Made by a program: the position numbers and the translations under genes
In this document: one piece after another, positions 53,429 through 62,846 of the stretch
Position numbering within the stretch: position 1 is the stretch's first letter
Layout of the letters: each line of letters opens with the position of its first letter
Assembly: GCF_020099395.1 (NCBI RefSeq)
Contig: NZ_CP083590.1
Span: forward strand, 6,200,001-6,264,000
Length of the DNA: 64,000 bases
Direction of reading: 5' to 3'
Origin: Streptomyces mobaraensis
Lineage (GTDB): Bacteria > Actinomycetota > Actinomycetes > Streptomycetales > Streptomycetaceae
The notes under the pieces: generated by a model
What the model saw: the letters and a program-made list of their open reading frames with translations, nothing else
Told to the model about the DNA's origin: nothing
Databases searched by the model: none

Positions 53429-54124
53429 TCACACCGGGTCCGGGGCCCGGTCCCGTATCTCCGCCTCCTCCGCCCCCGCCGGCTCCCGGAAGCCGAACAG
53501 CGGTATCCCGTGCCGGTCGCGGAACCGCCGGCTGCGGCGGATGCTGAGGACCGCCACCGCGCCCACGACGGCCAGTGACTGGACGCGGCCCAGCAGCGGT
53601 ACCGCGTCGACGGGCAGGAGCAGCGCCTCCGTCGTGCTCAGCAGCGCGTCGAGCAGTTCCGCGGCGGCCCACAGCAGGGTGAGCGACCGCATGGCCTGCC
53701 GGAAGGCGGGGCACTCGGCCCAGTACCGCTCCGCCCGCTCGGCCGCCGCGCCCGAGCGGAACTGGTGGCCGAACTGGAAGGCGAACGGCCGGGCGGTCCA
53801 CAGCGTCGCTCCCATGCCCAGCCCGAGAGCCGCCGGGAGCGCCGCGTCCTTCAGCAGCAGCACCCGGGGATCCCCGCTGACCAGCGAGGTCGCCGCGGAT
53901 ATGACCAGCAGGCCGATCACCAGCAGGTCGACGTACCCGACCCGGCGGTCCCTGACGGCCGCCGTAACGGAGTGCGCGACCGGCGGGAGGCTGCTGAGCA
54001 GCAGCGCCTGCCACGCGGGGGCTCCCTGGGCGCGGAGCACGTAGTACAGCACCAGCGGGAGGACGATGACGACGATCGGTGTGGTGAGCAGGGCGCGCCT
54101 GGCGCGCGGGACGTGCGGTCGCAT
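53429..54124 (-). CDS. VC0807-family-like integral membrane protein
   Basis: A 231-residue protein with about five to six hydrophobic segments (ALLTTPIVVIVLPLVLYYVL, LLVIGLLVISAATSLV, LPAALGLGMGATLWT, and a C-terminal LAVVGAVAVLSI). The pattern ALLLSSLPPVAHSVTAAVRD with VSGDPRVLLLKDAALPAALG resembles the VC0807 family, found beside regulators and of unknown function. ATG 54124 is preceded by an AAGGGGG. It diverges from the LemA-like gene. Confidence 0.75.
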   Translation of the reverse strand: MRPHVPRARRALLTTPIVVIVLPLVLYYVLRAQGAPAWQALLLSSLPPVAHSVTAAVRDRRVGYVDLLVIGLLVISAATSLVSGDPRVLLLKDAALPAALGLGMGATLWTARPFAFQFGHQFRSGAAAERAERYWAECPAFRQAMRSLTLLWAAAELLDALLSTTEALLLPVDAVPLLGRVQSLAVVGAVAVLSIRRSRRFRDRHGIPLFGFREPAGAEEAEIRDRAPDPV

Positions 54125-54402
54125 GGGGCGACCCCCTTGCCTTGACGGTTTCCCGGGAGCGGTGAAACCCCGCCGCGTGGACGGGAGTTCTGTCCCTCAC
54201 GACGCTAGGCGCGGGCCGGGTGGAGACGGATCGGAGCACGGGTCGATTCCTCCGGGACGCCTCTCCACCCGTCGTCCACCCCTGGGTGGAGAGGCCGCCC
54301 GAGGAGCGCGGGGGAGGCCGCCCGAGCAGCTCAGGGGAGGGCGCCCGGAGAGCCCGGGGGAGTGGCCGTCGGCCGACGCCCGGGCGGGTACTGTGACCCG
54401 GC

Positions 54403-54957
54403 GTGACGGATTCTCTCTGGATCTTCGTGTGGACGGTGGCCGCCCTGGTCCTCGTCGGCATCTACCTCAGCTGGACCGCCGGCCGCCTGGACCGCCTGCA
54501 CAGCCGCATCGACGCGGCGCGCGCCGCCCTGGACGCCCAACTGCTGCGCCGCGCCTCGGTCGCCCAGGAGCTCGCCACCGCCGGGGTCCTCGACCCGGCC
54601 GCGTCGATTGTCCTCTACCAGGCCGCGCACGCGGCCCGGCAGGCGGAGGAGGAGCAGCGGGAGGTCGCCGAGAGCGAGCTGAGCCAGGCGCTGCGCGCGG
54701 TCTTCGCCGAGACCGCGCAGACGACGGCCGTCCGCGAGGCGCCGGGCGGGGAGGAGTCCCTGGTGGAGCTCGACCAGGCGGTCCGCAGGGTGCCGATGGC
54801 CCGCCGCTTCCACAACGACGCGGTCCGCGCCGCCCGGGCCGTGCGCCGGCACCGGGTGGTGCGCTGGTTCCGGCTGGCCGGTCACGCCCCCTTCCCGCTC
54901 GCCTTCGAGATGGACGACGAGCCCCCCGCGGCCCTCGTCGACCGGCCGGGCGGCTGA
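54403..54957 (+). CDS. LemA-like membrane-anchored protein
   Basis: A 184-residue protein. An N-terminal helix (LWIFVWTVAALVLVGIYLSW) anchors a long alpha-helical domain. The segment DRLHSRIDAARAALDAQLLRRASVAQELA matches the LemA pattern of an N-terminal anchored helical bundle. It probably faces outward or forms a scaffold; function unknown. GTG 54403 follows TACTGT (54389-54394) by 8 nt with no ribosome site, suggesting a leaderless transcript. It sits where actinobacteria carry a variable gene between pimA and pdxS. Confidence 0.78.
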   Translation: MTDSLWIFVWTVAALVLVGIYLSWTAGRLDRLHSRIDAARAALDAQLLRRASVAQELATAGVLDPAASIVLYQAAHAARQAEEEQREVAESELSQALRAVFAETAQTTAVREAPGGEESLVELDQAVRRVPMARRFHNDAVRAARAVRRHRVVRWFRLAGHAPFPLAFEMDDEPPAALVDRPGG

Positions 54958-55126
54958 CGGCCGCCGGCGCGCGCGCCCCGGCCCCGTGCCCCGCCGGAAG
55001 GCTGAGCCGGGCGGGCCACCTCCCGCCCCGCACAGGCCACCCACCCGAAATTGGCCCTTTCACCCCACGGCCCGGACGGCTTTGATGACGCTGCAGGATC
55101 AACGCCCCGGATAGTGAGGTCGCATC

Positions 55127-56035
55127 GTGTCCACCACCAGCACGTCCCCCAACCCCGAGACCGGCACCGCGCGCGTCAAGCGCGGCATGGCCGAGCAGCT
55201 CAAGGGCGGCGTGATCATGGACGTCGTCAACGCCGAGCAGGCGAAGATCGCCGAAGACGCGGGCGCGGTGGCGGTCATGGCCCTGGAGCGGGTCCCGGCC
55301 GACATCCGCAAGGACGGCGGCGTGGCCCGGATGTCCGACCCGAACATGATCGAAGAGATCATCGGCGCCGTCTCCATCCCCGTGATGGCCAAGTCCCGCA
55401 TCGGCCACTTCGTCGAGGCCCAGGTCCTCCAGTCGCTCGGTGTCGACTACATCGACGAGTCCGAGGTCCTGACCCCCGCCGACGAGGTCAACCACAGCGA
55501 CAAGTGGGCGTTCACCACCCCGTTCGTCTGCGGTGCCACCAACCTGGGCGAGGCCCTGCGCCGCATCGCCGAGGGCGCGGCCATGATCCGCTCCAAGGGC
55601 GAGGCCGGCACCGGCAACGTCGTCGAGGCCGTCCGCCACCTGCGCCAGATCAAGAACGAGATCGGCAAGCTGCGCGCCCTCGACAACAACGAGCTCTTCG
55701 CCGCCGCCAAGGAGCTGCGCGCCCCGTACGAGCTGGTCAAGGAGGTCGCCGAGCTCGGCAAGCTGCCGGTCGTGCTGTTCTCCGCCGGTGGCGTCGCCAC
55801 TCCGGCCGACGCCGCGCTGATGCGCCAGCTCGGCGCCGAGGGCGTCTTCGTCGGCTCCGGCATCTTCAAGTCCGGCGACCCGGCCAAGCGCGCCGCGGCC
55901 ATCGTGAAGGCCACCACCTTCTACGACGACCCGAAGGTCATCGCGGACGCCTCCCGCAACCTGGGCGAGGCCATGGTCGGCATCAACTGCGACACCCTCC
56001 CCGAGGCCGAGCGGTACGCCAACCGCGGCTGGTAG
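55127..56035 (+). CDS. pdxS: Pyridoxal 5'-phosphate synthase lyase subunit
   Basis: A 302-residue TIM-barrel enzyme that builds PLP from ribose-5-phosphate, glyceraldehyde-3-phosphate and PdxT-derived ammonia. The invariant [13 protein letters not shown] places the ribose-binding Lys at residue 89, and [17 protein letters not shown] and [15 protein letters not shown] are further signatures. GTG 55127 has GTGAGG about 8 nt upstream. pdxT follows after 81 nt, so the two subunits are probably co-transcribed. Codon use indicates high expression. Confidence 0.97.
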   Translation: MSTTSTSPNPETGTARVKRGMAEQLKGGVIMDVVNAEQAKIAEDAGAVAVMALERVPADIRKDGGVARMSDPNMIEEIIGAVSIPVMAKSRIGHFVEAQVLQSLGVDYIDESEVLTPADEVNHSDKWAFTTPFVCGATNLGEALRRIAEGAAMIRSKGEAGTGNVVEAVRHLRQIKNEIGKLRALDNNELFAAAKELRAPYELVKEVAELGKLPVVLFSAGGVATPADAALMRQLGAEGVFVGSGIFKSGDPAKRAAAIVKATTFYDDPKVIADASRNLGEAMVGINCDTLPEAERYANRGW

Positions 56036-56116
56036 TCCCCCGCAGTCCCCGGTGGGCGGCCCGCAGCACAGGCGCGGGCCGCCCACCGGCCCGTACGACC
56101 GAGAGGCAGGACGATC

Positions 56117-56710
56117 GTGTCCACCCCCACCATCGGTGTCCTCGCCCTCCAGGGCGACGTCCGCGAGCACCTTGTGGCCCTGGCGGCCGCCGACGCGACG
56201 GCCCGTCCGGTCCGCCGTCCCGAGGAGCTCGCCGAGGTCGACGGCCTGGTGATACCCGGCGGCGAGTCCACCACCATGTCCAAGCTGGCCGTGGTCTTCG
56301 GCATGCTGGAACCGCTCCGCGAGCGGGTGCGGGCCGGGATGCCGGTCTACGGCACCTGCGCCGGCATGATCATGCTCGCCGACAAGATCCTGGACGGCCG
56401 CGAGGACCAGGAGACTCTGGGCGGCATCGACATGATCGTGCGCCGCAACGCCTTCGGCCGCCAGAACGAGTCGTTCGAGGCGTCGGTCGAGATGGCCGGT
56501 GTGCCGGGCGGCCCGGTCGAGGGCGTCTTCATCCGGGCCCCCTGGGTCGAGTCCACCGGGGCGCCCGTCGAGGTCCTGGCCGTGCACGACGGCCACACGG
56601 TGGCCGTGCGGCAGGGGAACGTGCTGGCCACGTCCTTCCACCCGGAGCTGACCGGAGACCACCGGGTGCACGGGCTGTTCGTGGACATGGTCCGCGCCTC
56701 GCGCGGCTGA
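56117..56710 (+). CDS. pdxT: Pyridoxal 5'-phosphate synthase glutaminase subunit
   Basis: A 197-residue class I glutamine amidotransferase that supplies ammonia to PdxS. The nucleophile is Cys81 in [10 protein letters not shown], with His175 and Glu177 in SFHPE completing the triad. The PGGESTTM loop is characteristic of PdxT. GTG 56117 is preceded by GAGAGGCAGG. A -10-like TAGGAT for yebC lies 9 nt after its stop. Confidence 0.96.
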   Translation: MSTPTIGVLALQGDVREHLVALAAADATARPVRRPEELAEVDGLVIPGGESTTMSKLAVVFGMLEPLRERVRAGMPVYGTCAGMIMLADKILDGREDQETLGGIDMIVRRNAFGRQNESFEASVEMAGVPGGPVEGVFIRAPWVESTGAPVEVLAVHDGHTVAVRQGNVLATSFHPELTGDHRVHGLFVDMVRASRG

Positions 56711-56718
56711 GATCCCGG

Positions 56719-56724
56719 TAGGAT
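56719..56724 (+). promoter_or_regulatory. Consensus -10 box before yebC
   Basis: TAGGAT lies 45 nt before the yebC ATG, matching the actinobacterial -10 consensus. The -35 would fall in the end of pdxT and is weak. Confidence 0.4.
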
Positions 56725-56768
56725 CTCTGTCGTTCGTTCAGTATGGGTTACGCGAAGGAGACAGGCGG

Positions 56769-57521
56769 ATGTCCGGCCACTCTAAATGGGCTACGACGAA
56801 GCACAAGAAGGCCGTGATCGATGCCAAGCGCGGCAAGCTCTTCGCGAAGCTGATCAAGAACATCGAGGTCGCGGCCCGGATGGGCGGCGCCGACATCGAC
56901 GGCAACCCGACGCTCTACGACGCCATCCAGAAGGCGAAGAAGCAGTCGGTTCCGAACAAGAACATCGACTCCGCGGTCAAGCGCGGTGCCGGCCTGGAGG
57001 CCGGTGGCGCCGACTACGAGACGATCATGTACGAGGGCTACGGCCCCAACGGCGTGGCCGTCCTCATCGAGTGCCTCACCGACAACCGCAACCGCGCCGC
57101 CGGTGACGTCCGCGTCGCCATGACCCGCAACGGCGGCTCGATGGCCGACCCGGGCTCGGTGTCCTACCTGTTCAACCGCAAGGGCGTCGTCATCGTCCCC
57201 AAGGGTGAGCTGACCGAGGACGACGTCCTCGGCGCGGTCCTGGACGCCGGTGCCGAGGAGGTCAACGACCTCGGCGAGAGCTTCGAGGTCCTCAGCGAGG
57301 CCACCGACCTGGTCGCGGTCCGCACCGCGCTCCAGGAGGCGGGCATCGACTACGACTCGGCCGAGGCCAACTTCGTCCCCACTATGCAGGTGCAGCTGGA
57401 CGAGGAGGGCGCGCGCAAGATCTTCAAGCTGATCGACGCCCTGGAGGACAGCGACGACGTGCAGAACGTCTTCGCCAACTTCGACGTCTCCGACGACGTC
57501 ATGGCGAAGGTCGACGCCTGA
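56769..57521 (+). CDS. yebC: YebC/PmpR-family DNA-binding/translation regulator
   Basis: A 250-residue protein of the TACO1/YebC family. The start [20 protein letters not shown] is the family hallmark, and [20 protein letters not shown] is the central block. Members bind DNA near recombination genes or help ribosomes through proline-rich stretches. Its usual place before ruvC is kept. GAAGGAG precedes ATG 56769. A 17-bp tandem repeat begins exactly on its stop codon. Confidence 0.96.
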   Translation: MSGHSKWATTKHKKAVIDAKRGKLFAKLIKNIEVAARMGGADIDGNPTLYDAIQKAKKQSVPNKNIDSAVKRGAGLEAGGADYETIMYEGYGPNGVAVLIECLTDNRNRAAGDVRVAMTRNGGSMADPGSVSYLFNRKGVVIVPKGELTEDDVLGAVLDAGAEEVNDLGESFEVLSEATDLVAVRTALQEAGIDYDSAEANFVPTMQVQLDEEGARKIFKLIDALEDSDDVQNVFANFDVSDDVMAKVDA

Positions 57522-57638
57522 TCCCAGTGGATGCCTGGTCGCTGTGGACGTCTGGTCCCTGCGGACGCTTGATCCCTGCGGACGATTGATCTCTGTGGGC
57601 GCCTCGTCCTCAGCAGGCGCGTGATCTTCAACGGGCGC
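57519..57638. repeat. Seven-unit 17-bp tandem repeat after yebC
   Basis: Units start at 57519, 57536, 57553, 57570, 57587, 57604 (18 bp) and 57622, with consensus TGRTCCCTGYGGACGCY. The first unit contains the yebC stop codon, so the array begins in the gene and extends into the yebC-ruvC gap. Confidence 0.85.
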
Positions 57639-57664
57639 CCGGTGCACGACAGTCGAGCGGCCGC

Positions 57665-57700
57665 CGACGGGCCGACGGGACACCTCCCGTCGGCCCGTCG
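57665..57700 (+). terminator. Hairpin between yebC and ruvC
   Basis: A perfect 15-bp stem (CGACGGGCCGACGGG 57665-57679 with 57686-57700) and a 6-nt loop, following the tandem repeat and 72 nt before ruvC. Confidence 0.75.
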
Positions 57701-57771
57701 CGCTGTCGGTCCGGGGCGTTGTCAGTGCCGCCCGGTAGCCTGCCGGAACAGTTGACCGAAGGAGGGGCGCG

Positions 57772-58323
57772 GTGCGCGTGCTGGGGGTGGACCCGGGGCT
57801 GACGCGGTGTGGCGTCGGCGTCGTGGAGGGCACGGCGGGACGCCCGCTGCGCATGCTGGGCGTCGGCGTCGTCCGGACGCCCGCCGAGGCGGACACCGCC
57901 GAGCGGCTGGTGCTCGTGGAGCGTGGCATAGAGGAGTGGCTGGACGAGCACCGGCCCGAGTACGTCGCCGTCGAGCGGGTGTTCAGCCAGCACAATGTGC
58001 GCACGGTCATGGGCACCGCCCAGGCCAGCGCCGTCGCCATGCTGTGCGCCGCCCGCCGCGGGCTGCCCGTCGCCCTGCACACCCCCAGCGAGGTCAAGGC
58101 GGCCGTCACCGGCTCGGGACGGGCCGACAAGGCGCAGGTCGGCTCCATGGTCACCCGGCTGCTCCGGCTCGACGCGCCCCCCAGGCCGGCCGACGCCGCC
58201 GACGCCCTAGCCCTGGCCATCTGCCACATCTGGCGGGCCCCGGCCACGGGCCGCCTCCAGCAGGCGGTCGCCGCCCACCGCCGCACCACCGCTCCCGTAC
58301 GCCTCCCGAAGGGCACCCGATGA
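57772..58323 (+). CDS. ruvC: Holliday-junction endonuclease RuvC
   Basis: A 183-residue resolvase cutting Holliday junctions at symmetric sites. [15 protein letters not shown] places the first catalytic Asp at residue 7. AVERVF contains the second acidic residue, and [12 protein letters not shown] carries the C-terminal acidic pair. GTG 57772 has GAAGGAGGGG at good spacing. The stop overlaps ruvA (ATGA). Confidence 0.96.
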   Translation: MRVLGVDPGLTRCGVGVVEGTAGRPLRMLGVGVVRTPAEADTAERLVLVERGIEEWLDEHRPEYVAVERVFSQHNVRTVMGTAQASAVAMLCAARRGLPVALHTPSEVKAAVTGSGRADKAQVGSMVTRLLRLDAPPRPADAADALALAICHIWRAPATGRLQQAVAAHRRTTAPVRLPKGTR

Positions 58324-58934
58324 TCGCCTTCGTCTCCGGCCCCGTCGCCGCCCTCGCCCCGGACACCGCCGTCGTCGAGGTCGGCGGCGTCGGCATGGCC
58401 GTCCAGTGCACGCCCACCACGCTCTCCACGCTGCGCGTGGGGGAGCCGGCGCGGCTGGCCACCTCCCTCGTCGTCCGCGAGGACTCCCTGACCCTCTACG
58501 GCTTCGCCGACGACGACGAGCGCCAGACCTTCGAGCTGCTGCAGACCGCCAGTGGCGTCGGCCCGCGGCTCGCCCAGGCCATGCTGGCCGTGCACTCCCC
58601 GGACGCGCTGCGGCGCGCGTTCGCCGCGGGTGACGAGAAGGCGCTCACCGCCGTGCCGGGCATCGGCAAGAAGGGGGCGCAGAAGCTGCTGCTGGAGCTC
58701 AAGGACCGACTGGGGGCGCCGGTCGGGTCCGCGCCGGCCGCCGCGGCCGTCTCCTCGGCTCCCGCCGGCTGGCGCGAGCAGTTGCACGCCGCGCTCGTCG
58801 GGCTCGGGTACGCGCCGCGCGACGCGGAGGAAGCCGTTGAGGCCGTGGCGCCGCAGGCGGCGGCCGCGGGGGGTTCGCCGCAGGTCGGTTCGTTGTTGCG
58901 AGCTGCTTTGCAGACGCTGAACCGGGCTCGGTGA
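58320..58934 (+). CDS. ruvA: Holliday-junction branch-migration protein RuvA
   Basis: A 204-residue tetramerising DNA-binding subunit of RuvAB. The N-terminal OB domain is [20 protein letters not shown]. Helix-hairpin-helix motifs are [17 protein letters not shown] and [20 protein letters not shown]. The C-terminal RuvB-binding domain is [23 protein letters not shown] 58320 overlaps the ruvC stop by 4 nt. The normally tight ruvA-ruvB junction is interrupted by foldback copy E. Confidence 0.96.
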   Translation: MIAFVSGPVAALAPDTAVVEVGGVGMAVQCTPTTLSTLRVGEPARLATSLVVREDSLTLYGFADDDERQTFELLQTASGVGPRLAQAMLAVHSPDALRRAFAAGDEKALTAVPGIGKKGAQKLLLELKDRLGAPVGSAPAAAAVSSAPAGWREQLHAALVGLGYAPRDAEEAVEAVAPQAAAAGGSPQVGSLLRAALQTLNRAR

Positions 58935-58947
58935 GCGGTGGGTTCCG

Positions 58948-59083
58948 CCCCGGCCCCGCCCTTTCTCCCCCAGCTACCGCTGGGAGGTGCCCCCAGTTTC
59001 CCGAGGGGCTTCGCCCCCCGGACCCCCCGGACCCCCCGCACCGCGCTCCGCGCGCTGTCCTCACACGCCGGACGGGCTGAAAA
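58948..59083. repeat. Foldback intergenic element, copy E (right half missing)
   Basis: Starts CCCCGGCCCCGCCCTTTC 13 nt after ruvA, keeps CGCGCTCCGCGCG, GTCCTCA and the core CGCCGGACGGGCTGAA, then stops without a right terminal repeat. It is 136 bp of the expected roughly 200 and fills most of the ruvA-ruvB gap. Confidence 0.75.
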
Positions 59084-59096
59084 CGCCCCCGACCGC

Positions 59097-59109
59097 TAGG
59101 TTTCCACCG
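59097..59109 (+). promoter_or_regulatory. Leaderless promoter of ruvB
   Basis: TAGGTT (59097-59102), a good -10, is 6 nt before GTG 59109 and there is no ribosome site. ruvB may thus be transcribed from its own start next to the element. No clear -35 is present. Confidence 0.5.
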
Positions 59110-60188
59110 TGGACTTCGTACCCCCCGCCGGCGAGCGGCTCGTCGGGGCCGTCGCCGATCATGACGACCAGGCCGTCGAAGCCGCCCTGCGGCCCAAGGA
59201 CCTGGAGGAGTTCATCGGCCAGGAGCGGGTGCGCGAGCAGCTCGACCTGGTCCTGAAGGCGGCCCGGCAGCGCGGTGCCACCGCCGACCACGTCCTGCTC
59301 TCCGGCGCCCCCGGGCTGGGCAAGACCACCCTCTCGATGATCATCGCCGCCGAGATGGGCGCCCCCATCCGCATCACCTCCGGCCCCGCCATCCAGCACG
59401 CGGGCGACCTCGCCGCGATCCTCTCGTCGCTCACCGAGGGCGAGGTCCTCTTCCTCGACGAGATCCACCGGATGTCCCGGCCCGCCGAGGAGATGCTGTA
59501 CATGGCGATGGAGGACTTCCGCGTCGACGTCATCGTCGGCAAGGGCCCCGGCGCCACAGCCATCCCCCTGGAGCTGCCGCCCTTCACCCTGGTCGGCGCC
59601 ACCACCCGCGCCGGCCTGCTGCCGCCCCCGCTGCGCGACCGCTTCGGCTTCACCGGGCACATGGAGTTCTACGCCCCCGCCGAGCTGGAGCGCGTCGTCC
59701 GGCGGTCCGCCGGGCTGCTCGACGTGACCGTGGAGGACGGCGGGGCGGCCGAGATCGCCGGGCGTTCGCGCGGCACGCCCCGGATCGCCAACCGGCTGCT
59801 GCGCCGGGTCCGCGACTACGCGCAGGTGAAGGCCGACGGCCTGATCACCCGGGAGATCGCGGCGCAGGCCCTGGAGGTGTACGAGGTGGACGGCCGCGGT
59901 CTGGACCGGCTGGACCGGGCCGTGCTCACCGCGCTCCTCAAACTGTTCGGCGGCGGCCCGGTCGGCCTGTCCACGCTGGCCGTGGCCGTCGGCGAGGAGC
60001 GCGAGACCGTCGAGGAGGTCGCCGAGCCCTTCCTCGTCCGGGAGGGACTGCTGGCCCGCACCCCCAGGGGCCGGATCGCCACGCCCGCCGCCTGGGAGCA
60101 CCTGGGGATGGTGCCGCCGCAGGTCGCCGGGGGTGCGGGCGGGGCCGGACAGGGCGGGCCCGGACAGCGTTCCCTGTTCACGGAGTGA
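59109..60188 (+). CDS. ruvB: Holliday-junction branch-migration helicase RuvB
   Basis: A 359-residue AAA+ hexameric motor. Walker A is GAPGLGKT (residues 66-73), Walker B LFLDEIH (Asp117, Glu118), sensor 1 [12 protein letters not shown] and the arginine-finger region PLRDRFGF. The C-terminal winged helix ends in an added Gly/Ala-rich segment ([21 protein letters not shown], here in part). It drives branch migration with RuvA before RuvC cleavage. Confidence 0.97.
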   Translation: MDFVPPAGERLVGAVADHDDQAVEAALRPKDLEEFIGQERVREQLDLVLKAARQRGATADHVLLSGAPGLGKTTLSMIIAAEMGAPIRITSGPAIQHAGDLAAILSSLTEGEVLFLDEIHRMSRPAEEMLYMAMEDFRVDVIVGKGPGATAIPLELPPFTLVGATTRAGLLPPPLRDRFGFTGHMEFYAPAELERVVRRSAGLLDVTVEDGGAAEIAGRSRGTPRIANRLLRRVRDYAQVKADGLITREIAAQALEVYEVDGRGLDRLDRAVLTALLKLFGGGPVGLSTLAVAVGEERETVEEVAEPFLVREGLLARTPRGRIATPAAWEHLGMVPPQVAGGAGGAGQGGPGQRSLFTE

Positions 60189-60352
60189 CGGCGCGGGGGC
60201 TGGTCCGGCCAGGAACCGGGGTGCCATGCTGGGCGTTGTTCCATTGGTGCGGACTCGCTTAGACTCCGCCGATGCCGTCCGTATGGCGCGGCATACCACC
60301 CCCGTAGACCAGGCCGCATCCCCAAGCGGTCGTGTGAAGGAAATCCCGTCCC

Positions 60353-60889
60353 GTGAATATCGTGACTCTCCTGCCGTTCATCGTGCTCATCGGGGCCATG
60401 TTCCTGATGACCCGGTCGGCCAAGAACAAGCAGCGCCAGGCTGCGCAGATGCGCGACCACATGCAGCCGGGCACCGGTGTGCGGACGATCGGCGGCATGT
60501 ACGCCACCGTCAAGGAGGTCAGCGAGGACTCGGTCCTCCTGGAGGTCGCCCCGGGCGTTCACGCGATCTACGCGAAGAACGCCATCGGTGCCGTCCTGCC
60601 GGACGACGAGTACAACCGCATCATCCACGGCATCGAGGGGTCCGACGACGACGCCCCGGTCGTCCCGGACGACCTTTCCTCGCTGACCGAGGGCGACGAG
60701 GCGGCCGAGAAGGCCGGCGAGAAGAAGATCGACCTCGGCAAGGACACCGCCGGCGACGCCCCCGCGAAGGCCGACGCCGCCGCGGAGGACAAGGCCGTGA
60801 CGGCGGAGAAGCCCGCGGACGCCACCAAGGCGGAGCCCAAGGCCGAGCCGAAGGACGGCAAGCGGGACGGCGGCTCCGACGCGAAGTAG
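60353..60889 (+). CDS. yajC: Preprotein translocase subunit YajC
   Basis: A 178-residue single-pass accessory of SecDF. The N-terminal helix is VTLLPFIVLIGAMFLMTRS, followed by the conserved NKQRQAAQMRDHMQPGTGVR and TIGGMYATVKEVSEDSVLLE. A roughly 75-residue Lys/Ala/Asp/Glu-rich C-terminal extension is longer than in most bacteria. GTG 60353 follows AAGGAAAT. A terminator-like hairpin separates it from secD. Confidence 0.94.
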   Translation: MNIVTLLPFIVLIGAMFLMTRSAKNKQRQAAQMRDHMQPGTGVRTIGGMYATVKEVSEDSVLLEVAPGVHAIYAKNAIGAVLPDDEYNRIIHGIEGSDDDAPVVPDDLSSLTEGDEAAEKAGEKKIDLGKDTAGDAPAKADAAAEDKAVTAEKPADATKAEPKAEPKDGKRDGGSDAK

Positions 60890-60898
60890 CCCCACCCC

Positions 60899-60936
60899 GA
60901 ACCGCGACGCACCCACCGCTCGGTGCGTCGCGGTTC
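60899..60936 (+). terminator. Hairpin between yajC and secD
   Basis: A perfect 14-bp stem (GAACCGCGACGCAC 60899-60912 with 60923-60936) and 10-nt loop, 10 nt after the yajC stop. No T-tract. Confidence 0.75.
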
Positions 60937-61036
60937 GCTGACGGTCTAGGCTCCGGCGGGGGGCAGGTCCCCACAAACTTCGTGGCCGCCCGGCGAACAC
61001 CCGACGCCGGGCGGTTGGACAGGGAGAAACGACAAG

Positions 61037-62845
61037 GTGGCAGCACCGAAGAAGGGCCGCAGGTCCCCGGGCGGCCAGGGCAGGCCGGGCAGAGTCCTGG
61101 CCTTCATCCTGATCGCCATGGTGGCGCTCGTCGGGGGAATGTTCGCCTCCGGGCAGACCACCCCCCGCCTGGGCATCGACCTGGCGGGCGGCACGAGCTT
61201 CACACTCGAGGCGAAGAACCAGCCGGGCCAGCCCAACGCGATCACCACGACCAACATGAACACGGCCGCGGGCATCATCGAGCGGCGTGTCAACGGTCTC
61301 GGCGTGACCGAGTCCGAGGTCCAGACGCAGGGCAAGAATCACATCATCGTGAACATCCCCAAGGGGACGAACGCGAAGCAGGCCCGTGAGCAGGTCGGCA
61401 CCACCGCCCAGCTCGCCTTCCGTCCGGTGCTGTACGCCGCGCCCGCCGGGAAGCTGCCCGAGCCCACGCCGAGCGCGTCGGCCGGCGCCGGCAAGGACAA
61501 GGACAAGGACAAGGACAAGGGCGACAAGAGCAAGGCCCCCAAGGACACGGCGAAGGACGCCGAGAAGGACAAGAAGGGCAAGCCCTCCGGCACGCCCACC
61601 GCGTCCGCGCCCGGCTCGTCCGCCACTCCGTCCTCGTCCCACAGCCAGGGCCGGGCCGTCACGGAGGCCCTGAAGGCCCCGCAGGCGCCCAAGCCGCCCA
61701 CGCCGTCCCCCAAGCCCTCGGGCGGCCCCTCCAACGACCTGCAGAAGCAGTTCGCCGCCCTGGACTGCTCCACCAAGGAAGCCCGCTCCCAGGCCGCGCA
61801 GAAGGCCAGCGAGAAGGGTCAGCCCGGGGACGACATCGTCGTCTGCGACAAGGACGGCCAGGAGAAGCTGCTCCTCGGCCCCGTCGCGGTCCAGGGCGTG
61901 GACGTCACCGACGCCAAGGCCGCCCTCGACACCCAGCGGGCCACCGGCTGGCAGGTCCAACTGAAGTTCAACGGCAGCGGCTCCAAGAAGTTCGCCGACA
62001 TCACCGGCAAGCTCGCCGCCAAGCCCGACCCGCAGAACCGGTTCGCGATCGTCCTGGACGGCCAGGCCGTCTCCGCCCCCCGGGTCAACGGCCCGATCCC
62101 CGGCGGCAGCGCCGAGATCAGCGGCAACTTCGACCAGTCCAGCGCCGACGACCTCGCCAACATCCTGTCGTACGGCGCCCTGCCGCTGTCCTTCAAGATC
62201 GCTACGGAGACCACCGTCTCCGCCGCGCTCGGTGGCGAGCAGCTTCGCGCCGGCCTGATCGCCGGTGCCATCGGCCTCGCGCTCGTCGTCATCTACCTCG
62301 TGGTCTACTACCGCGGTCTCGCGCTCGTCGCGCTCGCCAGCCTCGCGGTCTCGGCGGTCCTGACCTACACGATCATGGTGTTGCTCGGCAAGGCCATCGG
62401 GTTCGCCCTGAACCTCCCGGCCGTCTGCGGTGCCATCGTGGCCATCGGTATCACCGCCGACTCGTTCATCGTCTACTTCGAACGGGTCCGGGACGAGATC
62501 CGCGAGGGCCGCAGCCTGCGTCCCGCCGTGGAGCGCGGCTGGCCGCGCGCCCGCCGGACGATCCTGGTCTCCGACTTCGTGTCCTTCCTCGCCGCCGCGG
62601 TGCTCTTCATCGTCACGGTCGGCAAGGTCCAGGGCTTCGCGTTCACCCTCGGTCTGACCACGCTGCTCGACGTCGTCGTGGTCTTCCTCTTCACCAAGCC
62701 GTTGATGACGCTCCTCGCCCGCCGCAAGTTCTTCGCGAGCGGTCACCCGTGGTCCGGCCTCGACCCCAAGCGGCTCGGTGCCAAGCCGCCGCTGCGGGCC
62801 TCCCGCCGTCGTCCCTCCGCCCCTGTCGACCCGAAGGAGGCGTGA
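61037..62845 (+). CDS. secD: Protein translocase subunit SecD
   Basis: A 602-residue RND-type membrane protein that uses the proton gradient to help late export. The N-terminal helix is followed by GIDLAGGTSFTLEA. The P1 periplasmic domain is interrupted at residues about 150-235 by a Lys/Asp then Ser/Pro/Thr-rich spacer. The C-terminal membrane domain has five helices with ALGGEQLRAGLIAGAIGLAL, IAIGITADSFIVYFERVRDE and LTTLLDVVVVFLFTKPLMTL. GTG 61037 has GGGAGAAACGACAAGG upstream. secF begins 1 nt after its stop. Confidence 0.97.
   Translation: MAAPKKGRRSPGGQGRPGRVLAFILIAMVALVGGMFASGQTTPRLGIDLAGGTSFTLEAKNQPGQPNAITTTNMNTAAGIIERRVNGLGVTESEVQTQGKNHIIVNIPKGTNAKQAREQVGTTAQLAFRPVLYAAPAGKLPEPTPSASAGAGKDKDKDKDKGDKSKAPKDTAKDAEKDKKGKPSGTPTASAPGSSATPSSSHSQGRAVTEALKAPQAPKPPTPSPKPSGGPSNDLQKQFAALDCSTKEARSQAAQKASEKGQPGDDIVVCDKDGQEKLLLGPVAVQGVDVTDAKAALDTQRATGWQVQLKFNGSGSKKFADITGKLAAKPDPQNRFAIVLDGQAVSAPRVNGPIPGGSAEISGNFDQSSADDLANILSYGALPLSFKIATETTVSAALGGEQLRAGLIAGAIGLALVVIYLVVYYRGLALVALASLAVSAVLTYTIMVLLGKAIGFALNLPAVCGAIVAIGITADSFIVYFERVRDEIREGRSLRPAVERGWPRARRTILVSDFVSFLAAAVLFIVTVGKVQGFAFTLGLTTLLDVVVVFLFTKPLMTLLARRKFFASGHPWSGLDPKRLGAKPPLRASRRRPSAPVDPKEA
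61493..61520 (+). repeat. Hexanucleotide AAGGAC repeat in secD
   Basis: Four and a half exact AAGGAC units encode Lys-Asp repeats inside the extracytoplasmic spacer; prone to in-frame length variation. Confidence 0.85.
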
Positions 62846-62846
62846 G

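Noticed and set aside
52749..54461. 570-codon minus-strand frame after pimA
   Set aside because: It overlaps the membrane protein at 53429-54124 in another frame and has Arg/Pro/Gly-rich composition with no recognisable domain.
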